The notes beneath the pieces were generated by a model. It saw nothing but the letters and a program-made list of their open reading frames with translations. It did not search any database and was not told the DNA's origin. Shown piece by piece: positions 35,589-43,506 of a stretch of 64,000 nucleotides of DNA. The stretch is taken from assembly GCA_024642705.1 (NCBI GenBank), contig JAHEAQ010000002.1:27124-91123 (forward strand), written 5' to 3'. How positions within the stretch are numbered: the first letter of the stretch is position 1; each line of letters opens with the position of its first letter. The stretch comes from Bacteroidota bacterium. Lineage in GTDB: Bacteria > Bacteroidota > Bacteroidia > Chitinophagales > Saprospiraceae. Position numbers and translations under genes: made by a program.

Positions 35589-36557
35589 CTATTCCTTAGA
35601 TCTATTGGAAAGATATTCTTTTGCAAAATAGGTAATGATTAAGTTAGCACCGGCTCTCTTGAAACTGAGCAATAATTCATGAACAACATTTTCTTCAATT
35701 ATCCATCCATTTTGAGCGGCTGCTTTAATCATAGAATACTCACCACTAACATTATATGCAACTAAAGGTATGCTAAATGAATTGCTAAGGTTGGAAATGA
35801 TATCCATGTAACTCATTGCTGGTTTAACCATTATAAAATCTGCACCTTGCTCAATATCTAATTTAGTTTCAATTATGGCTTCATCACTATTTCCTGGATC
35901 CATTTGATAAGTAGACCGATCTCCTGATGTTGGTGCCGAATCAGCTGCTTCACGAAAAGGTCCATAAAAAGATGAAAAATATTTTGCTGAATAAGCCATT
36001 ATGGAAACTTCTTCATGCCCCTTTTTATCCAAATTGGTTCTAATGGCCTCTACTTGACCGTCCATCATCGCACTAGGAGCGACTGTATCAATGCCAGCTT
36101 TAGCTAATGAAGCAGCCATTTTTGATAAAAGATCCAATGATCTATCATTGTCAATTTTGCCTTCTCTAATATAGCCACAATGTCCATGGTCGGTATAACT
36201 GCACACACAAACATCTGCAATTAACCAAACATCGGGAAACTTTGATTTTATAGCTTTTGCTGCCAATTGAACAATATTATTGGAGTCATAAGCTGATGAA
36301 GCCTTTTCATCTTTATAATCAGGAGTGCCAAATAAGATGAAAGCTCGAATGCCCAAAGAAATGCATTCTTCAATCTCCATCAATACATTGTCAATGCTCA
36401 GTTTAAAGATATTCGGCATCGAAGAAATGGGAATTTTCTGATTTTCGCCTGAAATCAAAAACAATGGGAATATGAGATCATGGGCATGCACAAAATTTTC
36501 CCTAGTATAATTTCGAATCGTTTTGGATGTCCTTAATCTTCGGGGTCTACGAATCAT
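35589..36557 (-). CDS. hemB: Porphobilinogen synthase (delta-aminolevulinate dehydratase)
   Basis: 322 residues, condensing two 5-aminolevulinate molecules to porphobilinogen. The ATG at 36557 (MIRRPRRLR) is the family's usual start; a longer frame upstream would overlap hemD more. A zinc-type metal site DVCVCSYTDHGHCG is present. Both active-site Lys are seen, in YSAKYFSSFYGP and the Schiff-base segment DFIMVKPAMSYMD. It overlaps hemD by 11 bases at the distal end of the sulfite-reductase/sirohaem operon, supplying precursor for sirohaem and haem. Confidence 0.96.
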   Translation of the reverse strand: MIRRPRRLRTSKTIRNYTRENFVHAHDLIFPLFLISGENQKIPISSMPNIFKLSIDNVLMEIEECISLGIRAFILFGTPDYKDEKASSAYDSNNIVQLAAKAIKSKFPDVWLIADVCVCSYTDHGHCGYIREGKIDNDRSLDLLSKMAASLAKAGIDTVAPSAMMDGQVEAIRTNLDKKGHEEVSIMAYSAKYFSSFYGPFREAADSAPTSGDRSTYQMDPGNSDEAIIETKLDIEQGADFIMVKPAMSYMDIISNLSNSFSIPLVAYNVSGEYSMIKAAAQNGWIIEENVVHELLLSFKRAGANLIITYFAKEYLSNRSKE

Positions 36558-37275
36558 GTTGTAGTGTTTGCACAATTTTAACAATCATAGAATCAAAAGT
36601 ATGTTTATCTCCTATAATTGGCGCACTGTGGGTATAATTTTGAATTGTTAAAAAAGTAGTGGTTCCAAGGGCAGAATAATGGATTTCTCCAGGAATATTT
36701 AGTTTGATAGAACTAATTTGATCAATGTAAGAATCAACTGCTGAAGGACTACAAAAACTGATAACATCTATTTTGTTTTCAAATAATCCTTCCCATTCAT
36801 CAATGTTATGTAATTTTTGAATAGTCTTGTAAACTTCAATTTGCAGAAATTTATGCGCTTTGGATTTTAATACATTTATCGATGTTGCATTACTCAGGTT
36901 TCCTCCAATGTAACAGGCATTTTCTGATGAAGAAATTGGAATTTCTTGGGCAAGGCAAAAAGAAGTTGAAACGGAAGGCAAAAATTCCACTTTGTAGCCA
37001 TAATTTTCTACAATATTTGCAGTCTTTGGTCCTACACAAGCTATCTTTTTATCTTTTGATAGGTCACTTTGTTCGAAAAAAGATTTTACTCCATTCTGCG
37101 AAGTGAAAATAATCCAATCAAAATCATCATTAATTTGATCAAGAATTTCTGGCCTTATTTTTTGATATTCGAATTCAATAAGAGGAAACTCAATCCAATC
37201 AATATTGGGAAATTTTGCATTCAGTTCATGAAGATCATTTTCTTTTCTTGTTAAAACAACATAGTTTTTCTTCAT
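36547..37275 (-). CDS. hemD: Uroporphyrinogen-III synthase
   Basis: A 242-residue HemD family protein: a two-lobed fold with weak sequence conservation. Recognisable blocks are DWIIFTSQNGVKSFFEQ, KIACVGPKTANIVENYGYKVEFLP and VISFCSPSAVDSYI. It closes hydroxymethylbilane to uroporphyrinogen III, the branch point to haem and sirohaem. It is 52 bases downstream of the ferredoxin gene and overlaps hemB, so it belongs to the same transcription unit. hemC is not in the window. Confidence 0.88.
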   Translation of the reverse strand: MKKNYVVLTRKENDLHELNAKFPNIDWIEFPLIEFEYQKIRPEILDQINDDFDWIIFTSQNGVKSFFEQSDLSKDKKIACVGPKTANIVENYGYKVEFLPSVSTSFCLAQEIPISSSENACYIGGNLSNATSINVLKSKAHKFLQIEVYKTIQKLHNIDEWEGLFENKIDVISFCSPSAVDSYIDQISSIKLNIPGEIHYSALGTTTFLTIQNYTHSAPIIGDKHTFDSMIVKIVQTLQHDS

Positions 37276-37327
37276 AACAATTTCATTTTTGAACGAATCC
37301 TTCTAAAAGAATAGGAATATTTATTTA

Positions 37328-37648
37328 TCAACCTAAATTGGCTAATCTAACTTTCAAGCCATTAATCTCTTCTGTGATTTTTATTTGACACCCTAATCGA
37401 CTGTTATCTTGGATAAAAAGGACCTGGTCAAGCATAATTTCTTCATCTTCTGAAGGCTCATGTAGATTGTGTTCACTTTCTACATACATATGGCAACTTG
37501 CACAAAGAGCCATTCCACCGCAAGTTCCTTCTACTGGAAGTTCTGAAGCTTTACAAACTTCCATTAAATTCAAATCTATTTCTAGAGGGATTTCAATTTC
37601 GTGTTCAATGCCTTCTCTATCTGTAACGTAAATCGTTATTTCTTCCAT
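37328..37648 (-). CDS. 2Fe-2S ferredoxin
   Basis: A 106-residue adrenodoxin/plant-type ferredoxin. The cluster ligands follow the pattern C-x5-C-x2-C in GTCGGMALCASCHMYV, with the fourth Cys in SRLGCQI. It lies 9 bases after the ferredoxin reductase gene in the sulfate-assimilation operon. It is the obvious electron carrier between that reductase and the sulfite reductase, which has no flavin partner here. Partnership is inferred from order. Confidence 0.92.
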   Translation of the reverse strand: MEEITIYVTDREGIEHEIEIPLEIDLNLMEVCKASELPVEGTCGGMALCASCHMYVESEHNLHEPSEDEEIMLDQVLFIQDNSRLGCQIKITEEINGLKVRLANLG

Positions 37649-37657
37649 TTAATGTTT

Positions 37658-38677
37658 CTATTCAAATCCGTGGACTCCTTGAACTGTAGTATATTTAAAA
37701 CTTAATTTTTTATCAGGAAACATGTATTTAAATGCAGATTGTACAGCTAAAGTTCCTTCATGAAAACCACACAATATTAATTTTAGTTTTCCTGGATACG
37801 AATTAATATCACCAATTGCATATATACCAGGAATGTTTGTTGAATAATCTTCTGTATTTACGTCAATAGCATTCTTGTCAATATTCAATCCCCAATCAGC
37901 TAAAGGTCCTAATTTTGGAGATAATCCAAATAAAGGTATAAAGTTGTCTGCATCCATTTTTATTTCACCTTCCGTTTTGTGCTTTAATACTATTCCATTC
38001 AACACGCCATTGCCCACAAGTTGAAGAGCTTCAGTATCTGTCAACAAATTCACTTTTCCTTTTTTTGCAAGATTTGCAACTTTTTCGGCACTATCCAAAG
38101 CTCCTCTAAAACTGCTACTTCGATGTACCAATGTAACTTTTTCAGCAATATCTGACAAAAAAATGGTCCAGTCGAGTGCAGAGTCACCACCTCCAGCAAT
38201 TACTACTTTCTTATTTCTGTAAACTTCAGGATCCCGAATGATGTAATCTACACCTTTATCTTCAAATTTCTCTAAATTTTCCAAAACTGGCTTTCTTGGT
38301 TCAAAACAACCAAGTCCTGCTGCTATTGCAATTGCTTTTGCTTTAATTTCAGTGCCACGTGACGATTTCACTACAAATGATCCGTTTTCTAATTTTTCGA
38401 AAGACTCTATTCTTTCACCAAGCGTAAAAGTTGGCTTGAAAGGTTCGATTTGAGCTAACAAATTGTCAATTAATTCACCCGCGAGAATTGAAGGATAACC
38501 AGGGATATCATAAATAGGTTTTTTTGGATATATTTCAGCACATTGCCCTCCAGCAATTGGTAAGGCATCTACCAAATGACATCTCATTTTCAACAGACCA
38601 GCTTCAAAAACAGTAAACAATCCAACAGGACCTGCTCCAATAATCAATAAGTCTGTATCAATATTATTTTGATTCAT
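37658..38677 (-). CDS. Ferredoxin--NADP+ reductase, thioredoxin reductase-like type
   Basis: A 339-residue flavoprotein with an N-terminal FAD site (IIGAGPVGLF), an NAD(P) site (VVIAGGGDSALDW) and a late FAD motif (GIYAIGDINSYPGK). It lacks the CxxC of thioredoxin reductases, which places it in the YumC/TrxR-like FNR group. It overlaps cysH by 14 bases and precedes the ferredoxin gene. Together they would carry electrons from NADPH to ferredoxin for sulfite reduction. Confidence 0.9.
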   Translation of the reverse strand: MNQNNIDTDLLIIGAGPVGLFTVFEAGLLKMRCHLVDALPIAGGQCAEIYPKKPIYDIPGYPSILAGELIDNLLAQIEPFKPTFTLGERIESFEKLENGSFVVKSSRGTEIKAKAIAIAAGLGCFEPRKPVLENLEKFEDKGVDYIIRDPEVYRNKKVVIAGGGDSALDWTIFLSDIAEKVTLVHRSSSFRGALDSAEKVANLAKKGKVNLLTDTEALQLVGNGVLNGIVLKHKTEGEIKMDADNFIPLFGLSPKLGPLADWGLNIDKNAIDVNTEDYSTNIPGIYAIGDINSYPGKLKLILCGFHEGTLAVQSAFKYMFPDKKLSFKYTTVQGVHGFE

Positions 38678-39413
38678 TCAATTCTTTTTTGTTATTAAAA
38701 TAGTGCGTATGTAATCCGCATTCAGTTTTTTCAGAATTAGCCCACCTTCCTGATCTTCCTTCACCTTTTATTGTACAATGTGTGCAACCAACAGAACCAT
38801 AACCAAAATCAGCAAGAGGATGTTGTGGCAATTTATTAAAACTTGCCTGGTAAAGTAATTCCCCTTCGTCAATATCCAACAATGGATGAAACTTATACAA
38901 ATCACCATGAGGAGAAAAAATTTCCAGGTTTGTTCTAAAGACAGTCTGATTTCCTAATAATCCAGAAACCCAGATTTTCTTATTTTTCTTCACTTTGTCC
39001 AAAGGAGCAATCTTGTTAATAGCACAGCACATTTTAGGATGGTCTTTCCACCACTCTTCTTCCTCAGTCAATGCATGTTCTTGATCTTGAGGTGTAAGTT
39101 CTATTAATTCTAATTCAAATCTTTCAGCCAATTCATTTTTATATCTTAAAGTTTCTTCAAACAGAAAACCAGTATTAATAAAATGAATTTTTTGTTTTTT
39201 ATTCACCTTACTCAAAAGAAATAATAAATAGGCGGAATTTGTTCCAAAAGAAGAAGTAAATAAAATTTCTTCTGGATTAAAAATTTCATAAAGCCTCTCA
39301 AGTCGCTGAATTGGAGAAAGCATTTTAAATGCATTATTGAATTCATCCACAGGAAAATCTGTAGTACTTATATTATTTGCGACTGCCGCTGGACTGTTAT
39401 CTTTATAACTCAT
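38664..39413 (-). CDS. cysH: Phosphoadenylyl/adenylyl-sulfate reductase
   Basis: 249 residues. The PAPS-reductase fold has the SFGTNSAYLLFLLSKV nucleotide loop, and the C-terminal catalytic Cys is in ECGLHTH. Two Cys pairs, MCCAIN and GCTHC, are the 4Fe-4S ligands found in APS-type reductases and absent from the E. coli PAPS enzyme. Reduction of APS to sulfite is therefore the likely reaction. ATP sulfurylase (cysDN or sat) is not in this window. It is flanked by the sirohaem synthase and ferredoxin reductase genes. Confidence 0.93.
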   Translation of the reverse strand: MSYKDNSPAAVANNISTTDFPVDEFNNAFKMLSPIQRLERLYEIFNPEEILFTSSFGTNSAYLLFLLSKVNKKQKIHFINTGFLFEETLRYKNELAERFELELIELTPQDQEHALTEEEEWWKDHPKMCCAINKIAPLDKVKKNKKIWVSGLLGNQTVFRTNLEIFSPHGDLYKFHPLLDIDEGELLYQASFNKLPQHPLADFGYGSVGCTHCTIKGEGRSGRWANSEKTECGLHTHYFNNKKELNESK

Positions 39414-39427
39414 GCAAAATTGACGAT

Positions 39428-40030
39428 TTAATTTTTAATTTCTGTAATCTCGATCATACTTTTGGTAAGATCATTCAATATTTTTACTTTCTCTTCAAAA
39501 TTATGCTTCAACTTCTTTCTGAAAAAATGCAGATTCTGTAATAACGAATTGGTATCTTCAGGAAATACTTCTTCAAAAACTTGTCTTATTCTTTTGGCTA
39601 AAGTCGGAGATTTTCCATTTGTTGAAATAGCAATTTTTAGATTCCCTTTAGTTACTATGGATCCCAAGTAAAAATCACAAAGATCTGGAGTGTCTGCGAC
39701 ATTTATAAGCTTTCCTGCAGCTTTTGCTTGTGCCCAAACTTCATGATTAAGGGTTTTGAGGTTTGTTGCAGCAATGATAATATCATACCCACTAATGTCT
39801 TCTTTTTGAAACTGTTTTTGTTCTACAATAAAACTGGTTTCATAATAGCCTTCTACAATAGCCCATATTTTACTATTTATTTCTGGGGCAACTATTTTAA
39901 TATGAGTAATAGGACTGCTTTTCAAAAGAAAGAATAATTTCTCATAGGCCACTTCTCCAGCCCCAACAATTAACACTTTAAGTTTATCAAGCCTGAAAAA
40001 CACTGGAAACAACTGATTTTTTTGTTGCAT
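39428..40030 (-). CDS. Precorrin-2 dehydrogenase / sirohydrochlorin ferrochelatase
   Basis: A 200-residue protein like the N-terminal half of CysG (Met8p/SirC type). It has an NAD site VLIVGAGEVAYEK, IIAATNLKTLNHE and the SISTNGKSPTLAKRIRQ block. It oxidises precorrin-2 to sirohydrochlorin and probably inserts iron to give sirohaem. Together with the preceding cobA gene, which its start overlaps by 44 bases, it replaces a fused CysG. The product is the cofactor of the sulfite reductase in the same operon. Confidence 0.9.
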   Translation of the reverse strand: MQQKNQLFPVFFRLDKLKVLIVGAGEVAYEKLFFLLKSSPITHIKIVAPEINSKIWAIVEGYYETSFIVEQKQFQKEDISGYDIIIAATNLKTLNHEVWAQAKAAGKLINVADTPDLCDFYLGSIVTKGNLKIAISTNGKSPTLAKRIRQVFEEVFPEDTNSLLQNLHFFRKKLKHNFEEKVKILNDLTKSMIEITEIKN

Positions 40031-40769
40031 TTTCTTGGATTTTGGTATGTTTTAAATATGCATTTACAACTTGCCCTATATAAATTATCGCAGGAGTAGA
40101 AATGCCTGATTGCTTCACTTTTTGTTCAATAGAATTAATTTCACCAAAAACAGCTTTTTGATGAGCTAATGTTCCATTTTGAAATATGGCAATTCCTATT
40201 TTGCCTTTATTTTGCTTTTTATAGGTTTGAACTATTTCTTTTAATTTTCCAAACCCCATTAGAATTATGACAGTCCCTTCTAATTTCGAAGCTTGTATTA
40301 AGTCTTCACTTAAATTTCCGTCACTAGCGACGCCTGTTACAACATGGAAACTTTTACTGAGATTTCTTGAGGTAATTGCCAGGCCATTCCAAGCGCTTAC
40401 AGCTGTAGAGCTTGATAATCCTGGAATAATTTCTACTGGAATTTTGGATTTCTCAGCATAAACCAATTCCTCAAATCCTCTGCCAAAAACAAAAGGGTCT
40501 CCTCCTTTGAGTCGGACAACATGACCTAACTTAGCATACTCTACCAATTTTTTATTGATTTCTTCTTGTGAAGCATAATGCTTGCCGGCTCGTTTTCCAA
40601 CATAAATTTGAATAGCATGCGGAGGTGCATAGCCAATTAAATCTGGGTGAACCAATGCATCATAAAGTATTACATCAGCTGATTGAATTGCTTTTAATCC
40701 TTTTAAAGTAATTAACTCAGGATCCCCAGGCCCAGCTCCCACCAATGTTATTTTTGATTTCCCTATCAT
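39987..40769 (-). CDS. cobA: Uroporphyrinogen-III C-methyltransferase
   Basis: A 260-residue SUMT with the signature VGAGPGDPELITLKG, then VRLKGGDPFVFGRG, GLSSSTAVSAWNGLAIT and the late IYIGQVV. It makes precorrin-2 from uroporphyrinogen III with SAM. It begins two bases after the sulfite reductase stop, so translation is probably coupled, and overlaps the next gene. It is the CysG C-terminal half as a stand-alone protein. Confidence 0.95.
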   Translation of the reverse strand: MIGKSKITLVGAGPGDPELITLKGLKAIQSADVILYDALVHPDLIGYAPPHAIQIYVGKRAGKHYASQEEINKKLVEYAKLGHVVRLKGGDPFVFGRGFEELVYAEKSKIPVEIIPGLSSSTAVSAWNGLAITSRNLSKSFHVVTGVASDGNLSEDLIQASKLEGTVIILMGFGKLKEIVQTYKKQNKGKIGIAIFQNGTLAHQKAVFGEINSIEQKVKQSGISTPAIIYIGQVVNAYLKHTKIQENATKKSVVSSVFQA

Positions 40770-40771
40770 GG

Positions 40772-42904
40772 TTAGGCATTGTAGTATGAAGCAGTTACTA
40801 AAGCGTCCTCCAGCTTTGAATTTTCTTTCCTTAGTATTCTTTTGATATTTTTATTGAATTCAGATGCATCTTTCAAATACTGTTGTACAAATGACTGATT
40901 TGGATTCCCATTTTTCATTCTTAAAACATATTCAGGAAAAGCAGCTTTGAATTGAAATAATGTGTTGGTGTGAAAATGGGTATCGAAATCTTCTAATATT
41001 TTAATATGAGTATTACATTTTACATCTATTGAAAGCAACACAGCTTTTGCTCCAACTATAAATGAAGTATAACTGTAATACAAGGACTCATCAAATTCTA
41101 GCAGTTCATATTTTTGTTGTGCAAGTTCCAATTTTTCATCTGCATCTTTTACAATTGCAGAAAGCATATCAAAAGCAACCCCGGCGCATTCGCCAACACC
41201 AATTTCTTGAACATATTCAGAATCTTGTCCCCAATCTAAAAAATCAGAGTCAACTAAATTTTCTTTTTGGCCTAATTCCTTCAACAAATCGTAGAAATAT
41301 TTCTTTCCATTTCGCACCGTATAACTGGTAAAATGCTCGTCTATTTCTCCATTGATTTTATAATCTTCGAGCAGCAAAGTAATTGCGATTAGGATTCTTT
41401 TTGTTGGAATTTTGATTATTTTTTCTGCTATATAGGCTTTGTGGCCGACCATTCCTCCTCCTAAAACTATCTGAATAGCTGGAAGAATCCTATCATCTAC
41501 TTTGATCGAAGAGCCATGAAATCCAATACTAGCTGCCATGTGCTGTCCACAAGCATTCATACAACCACTTATTTTTATGCTTATTTCGTTGTTTGTGATA
41601 AAGTCTGGATGATTGGCTTTAATATGATTTTCTATTTCTTCTGCGAGATTTGTGGAGTTTGTAACTCCAAGATTGCAAGTATCTGTACCAGGACAAGCAG
41701 TTACATCGACGATCGTTTCAGCTCCAAAATCAGCAAGATCAATAGATTTTAGTTCTTCATAAATTGCTTTCAAATCTTCAACAATAGCAAATCTGAGCAA
41801 AATTCCTTGGTTGACTGTAAATCTAATATCATCAGCAAAATATTTTTGGACTATAGTAGAAAGAAATCTTGCCTTATCTGAGGAGAGATCTCCAAGTCTA
41901 ACTTTTATATTCACAGAATAATATCCGGAATTCCGAATTGATTTTACATTTGTTTTTTTCCATAATTCGAAACTTTCATCGCTTGATGGTTTAATTTTAG
42001 TAAATGTCGCAGACTTAATCGGTTTTGGAGCTTCCCAAATGTTTTCATTTATTGGAATAGATTGAGAAGGCAAACTTTTCAATTCTTCATCTATAAGATC
42101 AAGGAATTTTTGTTCTCCAAAACTTTTTAGTAAGAATTTCATGCGTGCTTTAAATCTCTTTTCACGCTCACCATAGCGATCAAAAATTCTAATGGTTGCT
42201 TCCATGAATGGAATAATCTCATCAGCTGGAATGAATTCGCTTACAGTAAAAGCTTCCATGGCTTGGGCTCCAAGTCCACCTGCAAGTAGAAGCTTGAAGC
42301 CTTTCTGACCATTTACCAAACGAGGAATAAAACCAAAATCATGAAAATATGTAAAGGCGGAGTCCGTGTCACTTGAGGAAAAGGCAATTTTTATTTTCCG
42401 ACCCATTTCCTGACAAATTGGGTTTCTTAGAAAATAGTTATAAACTGCAACTACGTAAGGTGTTATGTCAAATAGCTCATCTGAATCAATTCCAGCATTT
42501 GAAGAAGCGGTGATGTTTCGGACAGTATTTCCGCATGCTTCTCTTGCATTCATTCCGACATCGGCCATTAATTCCCAAACTTTAGGTGAATTATTTAGCT
42601 TGACATAATGAAATTGTATGTTTTGCCTAGTTGTGATGTGTAAATTGCCGGTAGCATAGGCATCCGAAATGTCAGCTAACCGATACAATTGTTTAGCGGT
42701 AACAAAGCCGAAGGGAATTTTTGTTCTAAACATATGCACTCCCAATTGTCTTTGACCATAAACACCTCTAGTTAAGCGATAATGTTTGAATTTGTCTTCA
42801 TTAATCAATCCTTTTTTAAATAGGTCAATTTTGAAGTTTAATTCCTCCACATCAGCTTTAGCTTCGGCTTTGAATTGTTCTTGGGTCCTACTTAATATTG
42901 TCAT
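40772..42904 (-). CDS. Ferredoxin-type assimilatory sulfite reductase with C-terminal extension
   Basis: 710 residues from the ATG at 42904 (MTILSRTQEQF); codons upstream run into the leader terminator and are rejected. Two nitrite/sulfite reductase repeats are present. The sirohaem/4Fe-4S ligands are TACPGTDTCN and SGCMNACGQH, and an RxxxRQNIQFHY-type substrate loop is seen as TTRQNIQFHYV. Residues of about 560-710 form a helical extension resembling the HEPN-type tail of Bacteroidota homologues; its role is unknown. cysH, sirohaem genes and an operon-encoded ferredoxin/reductase favour sulfite over nitrite as substrate. A Cys-codon leader peptide and terminator precede it. Confidence 0.9.
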   Translation of the reverse strand: MTILSRTQEQFKAEAKADVEELNFKIDLFKKGLINEDKFKHYRLTRGVYGQRQLGVHMFRTKIPFGFVTAKQLYRLADISDAYATGNLHITTRQNIQFHYVKLNNSPKVWELMADVGMNAREACGNTVRNITASSNAGIDSDELFDITPYVVAVYNYFLRNPICQEMGRKIKIAFSSSDTDSAFTYFHDFGFIPRLVNGQKGFKLLLAGGLGAQAMEAFTVSEFIPADEIIPFMEATIRIFDRYGEREKRFKARMKFLLKSFGEQKFLDLIDEELKSLPSQSIPINENIWEAPKPIKSATFTKIKPSSDESFELWKKTNVKSIRNSGYYSVNIKVRLGDLSSDKARFLSTIVQKYFADDIRFTVNQGILLRFAIVEDLKAIYEELKSIDLADFGAETIVDVTACPGTDTCNLGVTNSTNLAEEIENHIKANHPDFITNNEISIKISGCMNACGQHMAASIGFHGSSIKVDDRILPAIQIVLGGGMVGHKAYIAEKIIKIPTKRILIAITLLLEDYKINGEIDEHFTSYTVRNGKKYFYDLLKELGQKENLVDSDFLDWGQDSEYVQEIGVGECAGVAFDMLSAIVKDADEKLELAQQKYELLEFDESLYYSYTSFIVGAKAVLLSIDVKCNTHIKILEDFDTHFHTNTLFQFKAAFPEYVLRMKNGNPNQSFVQQYLKDASEFNKNIKRILRKENSKLEDALVTASYYNA

Positions 42905-42939
42905 ATAACTATTTTTTATAATTTGATATTTTGGGTATA

Positions 42940-42980
42940 AAAAAATCCCTTCAAAACATTTCATCTTGAAGGGATTTTTT
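42940..42980 (-). terminator. Leader terminator (attenuator) of the sulfite reductase operon
   Basis: On the minus strand a 15-bp perfect stem, AAAAAATCCCTTCAA / TTGAAGGGATTTTTT, with an 11-base loop ends in seven T. It lies 22 bases after the stop codon of the Cys-rich leader peptide and 35 bases before the sulfite reductase ATG. It would stop transcription before the operon, so it must be regulated or leaky. Confidence 0.9.
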
Positions 42981-43026
42981 ATGAATCTATATTTTAATTC
43001 ATTTAATGTTCCACGCAAGATGAAAT
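42958..43026 (-). promoter_or_regulatory. Putative antiterminator pairing of a cysteine attenuator
   Basis: The leader segment ATTTCATCTTG (43026 to 43016, minus strand, codons 19-22 of the leader peptide) is the exact complement of CAAGATGAAAT (42968 to 42958). The latter covers the top three bases of the terminator 5' arm and eight of its 11 loop bases. A ribosome stalled at the Cys codons just upstream would leave the first segment free to pair and hinder terminator formation; a ribosome that reads on would cover it. Only three stem pairs compete directly, so the mechanism needs testing. Confidence 0.6.
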
Positions 43027-43080
43027 TTTATTCATACAACAGCAGCAGCACATCATTTCAGAAGCTGTATTTGGGAACAT
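43003..43080 (-). CDS. Cysteine-rich leader peptide of the sulfite reductase operon
   Basis: A 25-codon frame read from the sequence: ATG at 43080, TAA at 43003-43005. Codons 11-15 are five consecutive Cys codons (TGC TGC TGC TGT TGT, 43050 to 43036), with a sixth Cys at codon 22. The middle reads MMCCCCCMNK. Met9 or Met10 could also start it. It is followed by a perfect intrinsic terminator and then genes for cysteine-sulfur assimilation. That is the layout of amino-acid leader peptides whose ribosome speed reports on charged tRNA, here tRNA-Cys. The peptide itself probably has no other function. Confidence 0.82.
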   Translation of the reverse strand: MFPNTASEMMCCCCCMNKISSCVEH

Positions 43081-43222
43081 ATAAATGTTTGTGTTTTTCA
43101 ATTGATTTTTATTTAATTAATGAACTAGTTTCTTGTAATTATGATACAAAACTGTGCCATTATTTTAAAATATCCAAATAAATTATGACATTTTAACAAA
43201 ATATTTAAATCTCATAAATGAC

Positions 43223-43246
43223 CATATGTTCATATGTTATTATGTT
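43223..43246. promoter_or_regulatory. Three tandem 8-base repeats upstream of the cysteine leader
   Basis: CATATGTT CATATGTT ATTATGTT stand head to tail about 145 bases upstream of the leader peptide start. The first two are identical and create the palindromic 12-mer ATATGTTCATAT, whose complement is also found at 130-141 before the MBL-rhodanese operon. This suits a regulator binding site near the operon promoter; the regulator is unknown. Confidence 0.4.
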
Positions 43247-43506
43247 GGATATCAATTATTTATGATTTTTTATTGTTTTTTCATAAACTTGAAAGTGCCG
43301 GTAATATTAAGGTTTTAGGCTGAACCTGAGGTTTGAAATTAATGAATACGAATATAATAATTAGATTGCTCTAAATATAAAATTAGATTGTATTAAAAAT
43401 ATATTTTTTATTTTTTATTTTTTTTAAAGAAATTGACTGCTATCTGATGAAAAAAATAAAGAAACAGTTCAAAGAATAATTAATTATTCAATGTGCTTTG
43501 ATGATA
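43247..43506. other. Intergenic region
   Basis: Very AT-rich sequence between the sulfite reductase control region and the end of the LOG gene. Runs of T (about 43400-43430) are present. No gene, RNA or convincing terminator was seen. Confidence 0.5.

Noticed and set aside
42905-43018. A longer sulfite reductase starting 38 codons upstream
   Set aside because: The extension would be translated through the terminator hairpin and has no resemblance to sulfite reductase N-termini; MTILSRTQEQF is the natural start.
42905-43200. A riboswitch (for example SAM type) upstream of the sulfite reductase
   Set aside because: The leader contains an in-frame Cys-run peptide, one terminator and a simple complement. 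The multi-helix core expected of a SAM riboswitch was not found by eye.
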